A model generated the notes under the pieces. The model searched no databases. It was not told the DNA's origin and was given only the letters and a program-made list of their open reading frames with translations. DNA of 52,534 bases from DAOUGC01 sp034429695 (GTDB lineage: Bacteria > Chloroflexota > Anaerolineae > Anaerolineales > Anaerolineaceae): NCBI GenBank assembly GCA_034429695.1, contig DAOUGC010000181.1, positions 1 to 52,534 of the forward strand. The letters run 5' to 3'. The position numbers and the translations under genes are program-made. Below, in pieces: positions 24,205 to 34,267 of the stretch (positions are counted from its first letter, which is position 1; every line of letters begins with the position of its first letter).

Positions 24205-25434
24205 ATGTCTGATATTCGTGAAGTTGATGTAGACCTCCTGCGGCATCTGGTTTCTGAACGCGCCATTAATGGTGAGACCATGTTGCTGAACATGGGACCC
24301 CAGCATCCGAGCACGCACGGTGTGCTGCGCCTGCTGCTGGAACTGGATGGCGAAATTGTGGTGAACTGTATACCGGATGTCGGCTTCCTGCACACCGGTA
24401 TTGAAAAGAACATGGAAGCCAAGACCTATCAAAAGGCTGAGGTAATGACCGACCGCATGGATTACCTCAACCCGCTGGGCAACAATCTGGCTTACTGTCT
24501 GGCAGTTGAGAAACTGTGCGAACTGGACGTGCCCGAACGCGCGCAGGTGCTGCGTGTGATCCTGGCTGAGCTGACCCGCATCAATTCGCACCTGTTGTGG
24601 CTTGGCTCATCCGGGTTGGATCTGGGCGCCATGTCGTTGTTCCTGTACACCATGCGCGAACGGGAAATGCTGCTGGACATTTTTGAACTGATCAGCGGGG
24701 CGCGCATGATGACCACCTACATTCGTCCCGGCGGTTTGTGGCGTGATGTGCCGGTGGAGTTTGAAGGTCTGGTGCGGGATTTTCTTGAGTTGATGCCGCA
24801 GCGTATTGATGAATACGAGGCGCTGCTGAACAATAATCCGCTGTTCCTTGACCGTACCGTGGGCATTGGCGTGATTACTGCCGAGCAATGCCTGCAATGG
24901 GGTGTCACCGGACCCATTGCGCGCGGTTCTGGCAGGGCGTATGATGTGCGCAAGGATCAACCTTACTGCGGCTACGAAAATTATGAGTTTGACGTGCCGG
25001 TGCGCACCGAGGGGGATGTGCTGGCGCGTTATCTGGTGCGCATGGAGGAAATGCGCCAGTCGCTGCGCATCATCGAACAGGCGCTGCGCCGGTTGCCGTT
25101 TGGGCCGGTGCGCAGCAACAATCGCAAGTTTGTCCCGCCACCCCGTTCAGAACTGGGTGTGAGCATGGAGGCGTTGATCCATCACTTCAAGCTGTGGACC
25201 GAGGGCTTCCGCCCGCCTGCCGGAACCGTTTACCTGCCGGTGGAATCGCCGCGCGGTGAACTGGGGGTATTTCTGGAGAGCGATGGCAGCCCCAAACCCT
25301 ACCGAGTGCATTTCCGCACGCCTTCTTTTGCCCACCTGCAGATCATGCCGTTGCTGTGCAATGGGCATTTTGTGGCTGACGTGGTGGCAATCATCGCCAG
25401 CATTGATATCATTCTGGGAGACGCCGACCGTTGA
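24205..25434 (+). CDS. nuoD: NADH-quinone oxidoreductase subunit D
   Basis: The 49-kDa subunit that forms the quinone pocket with NuoB. 409 residues. MGPQHPSTHGVLRLLLELDGE with the quinone-contacting His loop lies at about 31-51, GFLHTGIEKNMEAKTY follows, and the C-terminus SIDIILGDADR is the family end. Its stop overlaps the TTG start of nuoE (TTGA). Confidence 0.96.
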   Translation: MSDIREVDVDLLRHLVSERAINGETMLLNMGPQHPSTHGVLRLLLELDGEIVVNCIPDVGFLHTGIEKNMEAKTYQKAEVMTDRMDYLNPLGNNLAYCLAVEKLCELDVPERAQVLRVILAELTRINSHLLWLGSSGLDLGAMSLFLYTMREREMLLDIFELISGARMMTTYIRPGGLWRDVPVEFEGLVRDFLELMPQRIDEYEALLNNNPLFLDRTVGIGVITAEQCLQWGVTGPIARGSGRAYDVRKDQPYCGYENYEFDVPVRTEGDVLARYLVRMEEMRQSLRIIEQALRRLPFGPVRSNNRKFVPPPRSELGVSMEALIHHFKLWTEGFRPPAGTVYLPVESPRGELGVFLESDGSPKPYRVHFRTPSFAHLQIMPLLCNGHFVADVVAIIASIDIILGDADR

Positions 25435-26045
25435 ACGAGCTGCTGACCAAACATGCCGATGAAATCCAGCGCATCCTGGCGCGTTATCCGGCTGACCGCC
25501 GCCGTTCGGCGGTGATGCCGCTGCTTTACCTGGCACAGCGCGACCACACACACGTCACCCCGCAGTCCATTCAGGAGATCGCCGAGATCTGCGGGATCAG
25601 CGACACCGAGGTGGCTTCTGTTGCCGGTTTTTATACCCTGTTCCATGAAGAGCCGGGTGGGCGCTACCGCATCCAGATCTGTACTGACCTGCCGTGCGCC
25701 ATGGTTGGCGCTGAGCAATTCCTCAAGGAAATCATGGCGGAATTGGGCATTGGCGTTGGTGAGACCACGCCCGATGGACTGTTCACCATTGAGGAAACCA
25801 AGTGTCTGGCTGCCTGTCACCGTGCACCGGTCTTTCAGATACAGGGTGATGGCGAGATCGTCTATCACGAGCATCAGACATTGGAAACGGCGCGTCAGGT
25901 GTTTGCTGAGTTGCGCCAGCGCGCTTCGGCACAGGTTCACCCGGCGGAAGATGAGATGCAGGCTGCAGCCCAGGCTTCTGCGCAGGGCGATGTAACCGAC
26001 ACCAAAGTGTCTGATTCGCCCGAGACCGAAGGGGGGGCAGCATGA
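25431..26045 (+). CDS. nuoE: NADH-quinone oxidoreductase subunit E
   Basis: The 24-kDa homologue holding the [2Fe-2S] cluster N1a, next to NuoF. 204 residues, TTG start overlapping the nuoD stop. Thioredoxin-like core with ligands in CTDLPCAM and CLAACHRAP. After about residue 165 it carries an extra Ala/Glu/Asp-rich tail (DEMQAAAQASAQGDV and on) that the usual ~165-residue family member lacks. It overlaps nuoF by ATGA. Confidence 0.93.
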   Translation: MNELLTKHADEIQRILARYPADRRRSAVMPLLYLAQRDHTHVTPQSIQEIAEICGISDTEVASVAGFYTLFHEEPGGRYRIQICTDLPCAMVGAEQFLKEIMAELGIGVGETTPDGLFTIEETKCLAACHRAPVFQIQGDGEIVYHEHQTLETARQVFAELRQRASAQVHPAEDEMQAAAQASAQGDVTDTKVSDSPETEGGAA

Positions 26046-27313
26046 GCGATGCCACCTTCAAGCATGTCCTGTTACGCAACCGTGATGTGGAAGGTCTGAA
26101 CCGGCTGGACGTTTACCGCCAGCACGGTGGGTTTAATGCCTTGCGTAAAGCGGTCACCAGCATGACCCCGGCTGACGTGCTCAACGAAGTGAAAGCCAGC
26201 GGCTTGCGCGGGCGCGGTGGGGCGGGTTTTCCCACCGGCGTCAAATGGGGTTTTTTGCCCGGCAACCTGTTCCCGCATTACGTGGTGGCAAATGCGGATG
26301 AATCAGAGCCGGGGACATTTAAAGATCGTGAAATTCTGGAAAGCAACCCTTTCCAGTTCCTGGAAGGTCTTGCCCTGGCTTCATATGCCGTGCAGGCAAA
26401 CACCGCTTATGTCTACCTGCGCGGTGAGTTCTGGCAGATTGCGCTGCAACTGGACGCATGTATTGCCGAAATGGAAGCAACCGGTCTGCTGGGTGACGCG
26501 TTGTTCGGCAGCGGTTATTCGCTGCGCATCCACACCCATCTGGGGGCAGGGGCGTACATCTGCGGTGAAGAGACCGCGCTGCTGGAGAGCCTGGAAGGCA
26601 ACCTGGGCCAGCCGCGTCTGCGCCCGCCCTTCCCGGCTGTGGCGGGTCTGTACGCCCGTCCAACGGTGATTAACAATGTCGAAACCCTGACCAACATCCC
26701 GCCGATCATCGAGAACGGCGCGGTATGGTACCGGCAGTTTGGTACAGAGAAGAGCCCCGGGGTCAAGATCTTCTGTCTGTCTGGCAGGGTGAACCGCCCC
26801 GGCAATTACGAATTGCCGCTTGGCGTGACCTTCCGCGAGCTGATCTACACCCACGGCGGCGGCATCATTGATGATCGTCCCATTAAAGGCATCATGGCGG
26901 CCGGAGCTTCATCTTCCATTGTTCCGGCAACTGACATGGCCCTGGATACCCCCATGGACTATGAATCGGTGCAGACCAACCTGGGAACCCCGCTCGGCTC
27001 GGCTTCGGTGATTATCATTGATGACACGGTCAACATCGCGTGGCTGGTCAGCAAGACGGTCAACTTTTTCAAGCATGAATCGTGTGGCAAGTGCACCCCG
27101 TGCCGCGAAGGAACCTTCTGGATGAACCAGATCGCACGGCGCATGGTGAAGGGTCAGATGCTGCCGGACGATATTGACCTGCTGAACACCGTGGCCCGAC
27201 AGATCCAGGGCAAGTGCCTGTGCGCGCTGGGTGAATTCTCAACCATGGCGGTGATCTCGGGGGTTGAGCAATTCCGAAATGACTTTGAACAGATCAATTC
27301 CGGGTCCCGCTAG
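26042..27313 (+). CDS. nuoF: NADH-quinone oxidoreductase subunit F
   Basis: The NADH-oxidising subunit with FMN and cluster N3, 423 residues. The Gly-rich nucleotide loop LRGRGGAGFPTGVKWGF is at about 58-74, the FMN region YICGEETALLESLEG about 178-192, and the [4Fe-4S] ligands in ESCGKCTPCREG plus a later Cys (KCLCALGEF). Its presence with nuoE and nuoG indicates NADH rather than ferredoxin as donor, although this cannot be proved from sequence. Confidence 0.96.
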   Translation: MSDATFKHVLLRNRDVEGLNRLDVYRQHGGFNALRKAVTSMTPADVLNEVKASGLRGRGGAGFPTGVKWGFLPGNLFPHYVVANADESEPGTFKDREILESNPFQFLEGLALASYAVQANTAYVYLRGEFWQIALQLDACIAEMEATGLLGDALFGSGYSLRIHTHLGAGAYICGEETALLESLEGNLGQPRLRPPFPAVAGLYARPTVINNVETLTNIPPIIENGAVWYRQFGTEKSPGVKIFCLSGRVNRPGNYELPLGVTFRELIYTHGGGIIDDRPIKGIMAAGASSSIVPATDMALDTPMDYESVQTNLGTPLGSASVIIIDDTVNIAWLVSKTVNFFKHESCGKCTPCREGTFWMNQIARRMVKGQMLPDDIDLLNTVARQIQGKCLCALGEFSTMAVISGVEQFRNDFEQINSGSR

Positions 27314-27347
27314 AGGGCAATCAGACGGGAAACGGTCGGGAGCAACC

Positions 27348-29825
27348 ATGCCAGAAACAAAAATGGTTACATTACAAATAGACGGGCAGACGCTTAGTGT
27401 ACCTGAAGGGGAACTGGTGGTGGACGCCGCCAAGCGCATTGGCAACGATATACCGGTGTTTTGCTACCATCCCAAGATGGAACCGGTGGGCATGTGCCGC
27501 ATGTGCCTGGTTTCGATTGGCCGTCCCATGATGGACCGCACCACAGGCCAGCCTGTAACGAATGAAGACGGCACGCCGAAAATCACCTTCAGCCCCAAGC
27601 TGGAAACCGCCTGCACCACACCCGTTTCAGAGGGCATGGTGGTGGTCACCAACAGCCAGGCGGTGCTGGCAGCCCGCAAGGATGTGCTTGAGTTTCTGCT
27701 CACATCGCACCCGCTGGATTGTCCGATCTGTGACAAGGGCGGCGAGTGCCCGCTGCAAAACCTGACCCTGGCGCACGGACCGGGCGTTTCACGCTTTTTG
27801 CTCGACGAAAAAATCCACCTTGCCAAGCACGTTCCGCTGGGTGAGTTGATCTTCCTTGACCGCGAACGCTGCATCCAATGCGCGCGTTGCATCCGCTTCC
27901 AGGACAAGATCGCCGGTGACCCGGTGATCGGCTTTTCACAGCGCGGCCGGGCGTTGGAGATCATCACCTTCTCTGAGCCAGGTTTTGACTCATACTTCTC
28001 CGGCAACACCACGGATATTTGCCCTGTGGGCGCACTGACCACGGCAGACTTCCGCTTTAATGCCCGCCCGTGGGAGTTGAAGACCGCCGCGTCGGTGTGC
28101 AATCACTGTCCGGTGGGTTGCAATCTCAGCCTCAACGTGCGCCGCGAAGCGCAGGCGGGTGGGGCGGTGACGGTCAAGCGCATCATGCCGCGCCAGAACG
28201 AGGAAGTCAACGAGATCTGGATCTGCGACAAGGGCCGTTTTGTGTACCACTACGCTGAATCCAATCAGCGCATCACCACGCCACTGGTACGCCGCAATGG
28301 TGAACTGCAAGCGGCCACGTGGGAGGAAGCCACCCGGGTGGCGGGTGAAAAACTGCGAGCGGCGGGGACAGGCATGCTGACGCTGGCAGGCGGCCGCCTG
28401 TCCAATGAAGACCTGTTCAACCTGGCGCAGTTGACCAAAGCGGTGGGCGGCAGGGCATTTGCCAACAGCCGCATGGCTGGCGGTGACCTGGTTTCCCGTC
28501 TGGCTCCGCCGGCGGGCAGCAATATCAAGGAGTTGGGCGCAGGCAGCGTCATCATTGTGGCTGCCTGTGATCTGGAAGAAGAAGCGCCGGTGTGGTATCT
28601 GCGCGTGCGCGCTGCGGTGATGCGTGGTGCAAAGCTGATCGTGATCAACCCGCGCGCCACCAAACTCGACAACACGGCTGAACTGGTCTTCCGGTATGAG
28701 TACGGGCAGGCGGGCACGGCGCTTGCCAAATTGCTGCCAGGGGGCGTGGCGGCTGAAGATGAAACCGTGACCGCTGCGGTTGAGCTGATCAATGCCGCCG
28801 GGAACCTGCTGGTGATCTACGGCAGCGAAGGATTGAACACCGACGAATCGCAGGCGGTCAGCGCGGCATGCGCCAGCCTGCTGGTGAGTTCCGGCAAGGC
28901 GGGCAGCCTCAATAGCGGTCTGCTGGCTGCCTGGGAAAAGGGTAATCTGCAGGGTGCGTGGGAGCTGGGCTTCCAACCTGCCGGTGACCTGTCAGCCGCG
29001 CTGGCTGGTGCGCAGGTGGTGTACGCCGCCGCAGCCGACCCGCTGGGCGACAACCCTGCCCTGCGGTTGGCAGACGGCGCCTTTCTGATCGTTCAGGAAT
29101 TGTTCCTGACCCCAACGGCGCAGCAGGCGGATGTGGTCCTTCCGGCCATGTCGTTTGTGGAGCGTGAGGGCAGCTACACCTCGGGTGAACGCCAGGTGCA
29201 GCGATTTTACCCCGCGGTTCAGCCGCGCCAGGGCCCGCTGGCTGATTTTGCCATTACGGCGCAGGTTGCCAGAGCCGCCGGTGTGGAACTCGAGAATCGC
29301 GCTGCCAGCCTGGTTTTCCAGCGCATGGCAGACAGCGTGACGGCTTACGCCGGGTTGTCCTATACCCGCCTGGCTGAAGTGCGCGAACAGTGGCCGCAGA
29401 TCGGGCGTGAAGACCTGTATTACGGCGGCACCGGCTATGACAACAAACAGGGCATGGGTGCTCGGCTGAATACCATCGGGGCGGGCGAGCCGGTGGCGGC
29501 TCCTGTGCCTGCACGGGGCGCTGCGGCAGCCGTTGCAGGCAGTCTGGCGGCATACCCCACCCGAAAGCTGTATGCGCGCAGCCTGCTGATGCAGTTCACC
29601 CCGCTGTTGCAAAGTCGCTGGGTGGAGCCGGTTGCCCTGCTGCACCCCGAGACAGCCGCGAATTTGAACCTGCAGGCCGGGTCGCCAATTGAACTCAACC
29701 TGAACGGTGTGCAGCACAATTTGCAGGTGGTGCTGGACGAAAGCGTACCGGTGGGTGTGGCGCTGCTGCCACAGGGTGTGGCTGCCCTGGTAAGTGAAGC
29801 CACTCCCGCACCGCAACAACCTTGA
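27348..29825 (+). CDS. nuoG: NADH-quinone oxidoreductase subunit G
   Basis: The 75-kDa subunit that wires electrons from NuoF to NuoB; 825 residues from the ATG at 27348 (GGGAG upstream; the longer frame from 27264 would overlap nuoF). Order: N-terminal [2Fe-2S] domain (CYHPKMEPVGMCRMC), the His/Cys cluster segment (HPLDCPICDKGGECPLQN), CIQCARCIRFQDKIAG, CPVGALT, then the molybdopterin-oxidoreductase-like part, which starts with CNHCPVGCNLSL, the ligands of the extra N7-type [4Fe-4S] cluster found in only some bacteria. The C-terminal half is loosely conserved. Confidence 0.95.
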   Translation: MPETKMVTLQIDGQTLSVPEGELVVDAAKRIGNDIPVFCYHPKMEPVGMCRMCLVSIGRPMMDRTTGQPVTNEDGTPKITFSPKLETACTTPVSEGMVVVTNSQAVLAARKDVLEFLLTSHPLDCPICDKGGECPLQNLTLAHGPGVSRFLLDEKIHLAKHVPLGELIFLDRERCIQCARCIRFQDKIAGDPVIGFSQRGRALEIITFSEPGFDSYFSGNTTDICPVGALTTADFRFNARPWELKTAASVCNHCPVGCNLSLNVRREAQAGGAVTVKRIMPRQNEEVNEIWICDKGRFVYHYAESNQRITTPLVRRNGELQAATWEEATRVAGEKLRAAGTGMLTLAGGRLSNEDLFNLAQLTKAVGGRAFANSRMAGGDLVSRLAPPAGSNIKELGAGSVIIVAACDLEEEAPVWYLRVRAAVMRGAKLIVINPRATKLDNTAELVFRYEYGQAGTALAKLLPGGVAAEDETVTAAVELINAAGNLLVIYGSEGLNTDESQAVSAACASLLVSSGKAGSLNSGLLAAWEKGNLQGAWELGFQPAGDLSAALAGAQVVYAAAADPLGDNPALRLADGAFLIVQELFLTPTAQQADVVLPAMSFVEREGSYTSGERQVQRFYPAVQPRQGPLADFAITAQVARAAGVELENRAASLVFQRMADSVTAYAGLSYTRLAEVREQWPQIGREDLYYGGTGYDNKQGMGARLNTIGAGEPVAAPVPARGAAAAVAGSLAAYPTRKLYARSLLMQFTPLLQSRWVEPVALLHPETAANLNLQAGSPIELNLNGVQHNLQVVLDESVPVGVALLPQGVAALVSEATPAPQQP

Positions 29826-29839
29826 GTGAGGTGTTGAGC

Positions 29840-30853
29840 ATGGACTGGGCAAAGATCATCGAATGGAGCATTAAATCACTGGTTGTGATCCTCCTCATGA
29901 CTGGCGGTTTTGCTTACACCACCTGGTTTGAGCGCAAGATCCTGGCGCGTATGCAGGTGCGGGTTGGACCCAACCGGGCCGGACCGTTTGCGCTGCTGCA
30001 ACCGGTGGCGGACGGAATCAAGCTGATCTTCAAAGAGGAATTGATACCTGCCTATGCAGACAAGGTCATCTTCGTGCTCGCGCCGGTGATCACCGTGATC
30101 CCTGCCCTGATCATCACCGCGGTTGTGCCGTGGGGTCCCACCATCGAAAATATCTTCGGCACCGGTTTTGACCTCACCCTGCATCTGGCCGATGTCAACA
30201 TCGGCGTGCTGTACATCATGGCAGTCACCAGCATTTCGGTGTACGGCATCACCCTGGCTGGGTGGGCCAGCAATAACAAATATGCCACGCTGGGCGGGCT
30301 GCGCGCCACGGCGCAAATGATCAGTTACGAGCTGGCGCTGGGTTTCGCCATGCTCGCACCGGTGCTGATGGCCGGTTCGCTGCGCATGATCGACATTGTT
30401 GAGGCGCAGAAAACCCTGCCCTTTGCACTGCTGCAACCGGTGGCATTTGTGATCTACATCATGGCCAGCCTGGCGGAGATCAATCGCGCTCCGTTTGACA
30501 TGCCCGAGGCCGAACAGGAATTGACCGCTGGCTATCACACCGAATATTCCGGCATGAAGTTTGCGTTGTTCTTCATGGCTGAATACATTAAATTGATCGC
30601 CATCTCGATGATCGGCGCCAGCCTGTTTTTGGGTGGGTACATGGGTCCTTTTGTGACACAGTTCCCCTTCCTGGGTCCGCTGTATTTCTTTGGCAAAGTC
30701 ATCCTGTGGATGTTCTTTATTGTCTGGGTACGCGCCACGCTGCCGCGCATCCGCTACGACCATTTGATGCAGCTCGGCTGGAAGGTGTTGTTCCCGCTGG
30801 CGCTGTTGAATCTGGCTGTCACGGCAGTGGTGATCGTACTGGTGGGAGGATAA
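29840..30853 (+). CDS. nuoH: NADH-quinone oxidoreductase subunit H
   Basis: Membrane subunit (ND1) that closes the quinone chamber at the foot of the peripheral arm. About eight transmembrane helices. Conserved ERKILARMQVRVGPNRAGPFALLQPVADGIKLIFKE follows the first helix, and EINRAPFDMPEAEQELTAGYHTEYSGMKFA marks the acidic loop near quinone. The frame begins at TTG 29822 overlapping the nuoG stop, but ATG 29840 has GAGGTG six bases upstream and was chosen, giving 337 residues. Confidence 0.95.
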   Translation: MDWAKIIEWSIKSLVVILLMTGGFAYTTWFERKILARMQVRVGPNRAGPFALLQPVADGIKLIFKEELIPAYADKVIFVLAPVITVIPALIITAVVPWGPTIENIFGTGFDLTLHLADVNIGVLYIMAVTSISVYGITLAGWASNNKYATLGGLRATAQMISYELALGFAMLAPVLMAGSLRMIDIVEAQKTLPFALLQPVAFVIYIMASLAEINRAPFDMPEAEQELTAGYHTEYSGMKFALFFMAEYIKLIAISMIGASLFLGGYMGPFVTQFPFLGPLYFFGKVILWMFFIVWVRATLPRIRYDHLMQLGWKVLFPLALLNLAVTAVVIVLVGG

Positions 30854-30856
30854 GCA

Positions 30857-31348
30857 ATGTTTGAAGGATTGATGACCACACTGAAGTCGATGTTCCGCAA
30901 GCCGGTCACGGTTCAGTATCCCGAAGAAAAACGTCAGGTGCGCAGTCGCTTCAAGGGTCGGCACATCCTGCGCCGTTATGAAAATGGCCTGGAACGTTGC
31001 ATTGGCTGCTCATTATGCTCGGCAGCCTGCCCTGCCGACGCGATTTTTGTTGAAGCCGCGGAAAATACCGACGAGAAGCGTTTTTCGCCGGGTGAGCGTT
31101 ACGCAAGCACCTACGAAATCAATATGATCCGCTGCATTTTCTGCGGGTTTTGTGAAGATGCCTGCCCCACCGAAGCGATTGTGCTGAGCGACAATTATGA
31201 ACTGTCCTTTTATGATCGCGAGAGTACCATTTACACCAGGGAAATGCTGCTGGAAGCGGTGGAGCCGGGTGGCAAGCCCACCCCACAGCAAACTGAACCG
31301 GGCGTTTTCACCAAGTCGGTGCCGATTATGCAGGACCCGCAGGACTGA
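30857..31348 (+). CDS. nuoI: NADH-quinone oxidoreductase subunit I
   Basis: The ferredoxin-like subunit (TYKY) with clusters N6a and N6b. 163 residues with two [4Fe-4S] motifs: CIGCSLCSAACP near residue 52 and CIFCGFCEDACP near 94. The N-terminal basic helix anchors it to NuoH. The C-terminal ~25 residues are a variable Pro-rich tail. Confidence 0.96.
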   Translation: MFEGLMTTLKSMFRKPVTVQYPEEKRQVRSRFKGRHILRRYENGLERCIGCSLCSAACPADAIFVEAAENTDEKRFSPGERYASTYEINMIRCIFCGFCEDACPTEAIVLSDNYELSFYDRESTIYTREMLLEAVEPGGKPTPQQTEPGVFTKSVPIMQDPQD

Positions 31349-31401
31349 TCCATCTGGGGAGTTTGTGGCTCTGCACAGGCGGAGCTTTTTGGGAGGGAAG
31401 C

Positions 31402-31944
31402 ATGCAGCCAGGTATCATCGTCTATGCCATCCTCGGGTTGGTGGTGGTGGGAACCGCGTTGGGGATGTTAATCAGCCGTAACGCCATTTATTCGGCGTTG
31501 TTTCTGGTGTTAAATTTCGGAACGGTGGCCATGTTGTATTTGCTGTTGGGCGCACCGTTTATCGCCCTGGTGCAAATCACTGTATACGCCGGGTCGATCA
31601 TGGTTTTATTCCTGTTTGTGATCATGTTGCTTGGGGTTGAAAAGCTGTCCATGAAGGAACCCATTCGCGGGCAGCGCCTGGCTGCCATTGCCCTGGGACT
31701 GGTGTTCCTGGGCGAGGTGGTCTTGTTTCTGCTGTACCGCAGCGGTATGCAGGGAGTGGTTGGCGCCCCGGGGTCAGAGTCGGGCAGTCCGGCAGCCATT
31801 GGTGAGTTGTTGTTCAGCCAGTATGCGCTGCCCTTTGAGGTGACCGCTTTTCTACTGCTGGTAGCCACCGTGGGAGCCATTTTGCTCACCCGCGGTGAGG
31901 TCAAACCGGATACCCTGCGTTTGCTGGGTAAGAAGAGGGAGTAA
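31402..31944 (+). CDS. nuoJ: NADH-quinone oxidoreductase subunit J
   Basis: Membrane subunit (ND6) with five predicted helices, 180 residues. The pi-bulge helix region reads VQITVYAGSIMVLFLFVIMLL. The frame is open from 31363 but ATG 31402 has a strong GGGAGGGA site and begins at the first helix. Three bases separate it from nuoK. Confidence 0.95.
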   Translation: MQPGIIVYAILGLVVVGTALGMLISRNAIYSALFLVLNFGTVAMLYLLLGAPFIALVQITVYAGSIMVLFLFVIMLLGVEKLSMKEPIRGQRLAAIALGLVFLGEVVLFLLYRSGMQGVVGAPGSESGSPAAIGELLFSQYALPFEVTAFLLLVATVGAILLTRGEVKPDTLRLLGKKRE

Positions 31945-31947
31945 GGC

Positions 31948-32247
31948 ATGCCAATCGGGTACTATATCGCTCTGTCGGCTGTGATGTTGCTGGTGGGTGT
32001 GCTGGGCGTGCTGCTGCGCCGTAATGCGCTGGTGGTGTTCATGTCGCTCGAGCTGATCTTTAACTCTGCCAATTTATTGTTTGTAGCGTTCGCCGCCCTG
32101 TACGGGGATCTGGTGGGGCAGGTGACGGTGTTCTTTGTGATGACCGTTGCCGCCGCCGAGGTGGCGGTGGGTCTGGCTTTGATGGTGGAGATCTTCCGCA
32201 CCAAGCGCAGCATTGACGTTGACCAGATGAGCGAGCTGAAAGGGTAA
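31948..32247 (+). CDS. nuoK: NADH-quinone oxidoreductase subunit K
   Basis: Membrane subunit (ND4L), 99 residues with three helices. The family motifs FMSLELIFNSANLLFVAF and VFFVMTVAAAEVAVGLAL hold the two buried Glu residues of the proton path. Confidence 0.96.
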   Translation: MPIGYYIALSAVMLLVGVLGVLLRRNALVVFMSLELIFNSANLLFVAFAALYGDLVGQVTVFFVMTVAAAEVAVGLALMVEIFRTKRSIDVDQMSELKG

Positions 32248-32253
32248 TTGTCA

Positions 32254-34239
32254 ATGGAACACATGAACCCTTCAACCCTTTCTCTTGCGCCGTGGGTGGT
32301 TTTCCTGCCGCTGGCAGGGCTGTTGATCAACTTGCTGCTGGGTGCACGCATAAAGCACACCATCACCGGTGCGATTGCCTCGCTGGCAGCGGGTGGAGCC
32401 TTTGTGATCTCGGTGCTGCTGGCGCTGGCTCTCAGTGCCGCCCCTGAGGGTGGCGTATACACCCTGGCGCGCTGGATTGACGTGGGCACGCTCAGCGTGG
32501 GTTGGGATTTCCGGGTTGACACGCTGTCAGTCACCATGATGTTGGCGGTATCGGGTGTGGGTACGCTGATTCACATTTATGCCATTGGTTACATGGCGCG
32601 TGATGTGGAACATAACGGCGACCCGGGGCGTTACCGCCGCTTCTTTGTGTACTTCAACCTGTTCATCCTTGCCATGATGGTGCTGGTCTCGGCGGATAAC
32701 TACCTGATGTTGTTTGTCGGCTGGGAGGGCGTTGGCCTGTGTTCTTATCTGTTGATCGGCTTCTGGTTTGAAAAAGGCGACCGGGGCATTGCCAATGCGC
32801 GCGCCGCACGCAAGGCGTTTGTGGTAAACCGTATTGGGGACGTGGGTTTGTTGATTGCCATGTTCCTGATGATCACGCAGTTTGGCACGCTGCAGTTTGA
32901 TGAGGTGTTTGCCAGGGCAGGTGAGGTTGCCCCGGCTGTGGTGGCTGCCATCACGCTGCTCATGCTGCTGGGTGTCACGGGAAAGTCCGCACAGCTCCCA
33001 TTGTATGTCTGGCTGCCGGATGCCATGGCGGGTCCCACGCCGGTTTCGGCTCTGATCCATGCGGCCACCATGGTGACCGCTGGCGTCTACCTGATCGCCC
33101 GCTCCGGTGCGTTGTTTGCACTGGCTCCGCTTGCGCAGGATGTGACCATGTGGCTGGGGGCGATCACGGCGCTGTTTGCCGGTACGATTGCCGTGGCGCA
33201 GATGGATATAAAAAAGGTGCTGGCTTATTCCACCATCAGCCAGTTGGGTTTCATGGTGGCGGCGGTGGGCATGGGCGCATTTGTGGGCGGCATGTTCCAC
33301 CTGGTGACTCATGCTTTCTTCAAGGCGCTGTTGTTCCTGGCGGCCGGTTCGGTGATCCAGGGGTTGGAGCGCGGACATGAAGCGGGGCATGCGCACTCAG
33401 CAGGGCATGACGGCCACGGTGAAGCTAACGACGATTTTGACCCGCAGGACATGCGCAACATGGGTGGGTTGCAAACGCGCATGAAAACCACCTTCTGGGT
33501 GTATCTGATCGGCGCACTGGCGCTGGCTGGCATTGCTCCGCTGGCGGGTTTCTTCTCGAAGGACGAGATCATTGCAGCCGCAAGCGGACGGTCGTTGCCG
33601 GTGGTGATCATCCTGCTGCTGGCTTCATTTATCACCGCTTTTTACGTTGGGAGGCAGGTGTTCATGGTGTTCTTTGGTCATGCCCGCACCCAACCCGCCG
33701 AGAGAGCCACCGAAAGCCCGGCTGTGATCACGCTGCCGTTGATCATTCTGGCTGCGCTGTCGGTCATTGGCGGCGCGCTCAACCTGCCCGGCGTTTATAC
33801 CCTGGAACACTGGCTGGAACATTCACTGGCCGAGAACTTTGCCGTGCCATTTACCGCCTGGATTGCCCTGACCGCCACAGGCCTGGGGTTGCTTGGGCTG
33901 GTGCTGGCCTGGGGGGTGTATTGCCGCCGCCGTACGGATGCACACGGAGCCGACCCGCTGGCAAAACCGCTGGGTTTTCTGTACTCAGGTATGCAAAACA
34001 AGTGGTGGGTGGATGAGTTCTATGCAATGGTGGTGGTGCGTCCATATAATGCGCTGGCCGGTTGGCTTTCGCGCTCGTTCGACCTCGGCGGCATCAATGC
34101 CGTTGGTGACGGTCTGGGCGATCTGTTCAGACGCGCCGGTGCATGGATGAGCCGTTTCCAGAACGGCTATGTGCGCACTTATGTGTTGTTTGTCTTGATC
34201 GGTGTGGTGGGTATTCTGGCTTATCTGGTGCTGCGCTGA
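32254..34239 (+). CDS. nuoL: NADH-quinone oxidoreductase subunit L
   Basis: The distal antiporter-like proton-pumping subunit (ND5), 661 residues with about 16 helices and the long lateral helix at the C-terminal end. WEGVGLCSYLLIGFWF holds the key Glu, and GKSAQLPLYVWLPDAMAGPTPVSALIHAATMVTAGVYL with its Lys and His residues is intact. A His/Asp-rich loop (GHEAGHAHSAGHDGHGEANDDFD) lies near residues 375-400. The frame opens with TTG at 32248, but ATG 32254 is at better distance from AAAGG. Confidence 0.95.
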   Translation: MEHMNPSTLSLAPWVVFLPLAGLLINLLLGARIKHTITGAIASLAAGGAFVISVLLALALSAAPEGGVYTLARWIDVGTLSVGWDFRVDTLSVTMMLAVSGVGTLIHIYAIGYMARDVEHNGDPGRYRRFFVYFNLFILAMMVLVSADNYLMLFVGWEGVGLCSYLLIGFWFEKGDRGIANARAARKAFVVNRIGDVGLLIAMFLMITQFGTLQFDEVFARAGEVAPAVVAAITLLMLLGVTGKSAQLPLYVWLPDAMAGPTPVSALIHAATMVTAGVYLIARSGALFALAPLAQDVTMWLGAITALFAGTIAVAQMDIKKVLAYSTISQLGFMVAAVGMGAFVGGMFHLVTHAFFKALLFLAAGSVIQGLERGHEAGHAHSAGHDGHGEANDDFDPQDMRNMGGLQTRMKTTFWVYLIGALALAGIAPLAGFFSKDEIIAAASGRSLPVVIILLLASFITAFYVGRQVFMVFFGHARTQPAERATESPAVITLPLIILAALSVIGGALNLPGVYTLEHWLEHSLAENFAVPFTAWIALTATGLGLLGLVLAWGVYCRRRTDAHGADPLAKPLGFLYSGMQNKWWVDEFYAMVVVRPYNALAGWLSRSFDLGGINAVGDGLGDLFRRAGAWMSRFQNGYVRTYVLFVLIGVVGILAYLVLR

Positions 34240-34267
34240 CAGCGCCCCAAACTTATAGCGAGGGACC

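Noticed and set aside
29876..30964. Leftward ORF of 362 codons over nuoH
   Set aside because: It is antisense to nuoH; the His/Gln/Arg-rich translation is an artefact of the membrane-protein codon pattern.
31349..31401. Terminator between nuoI and nuoJ (GCTC...GAGC then TTTTT)
   Set aside because: The stem is only four pairs and lies inside an essential operon; probably chance.
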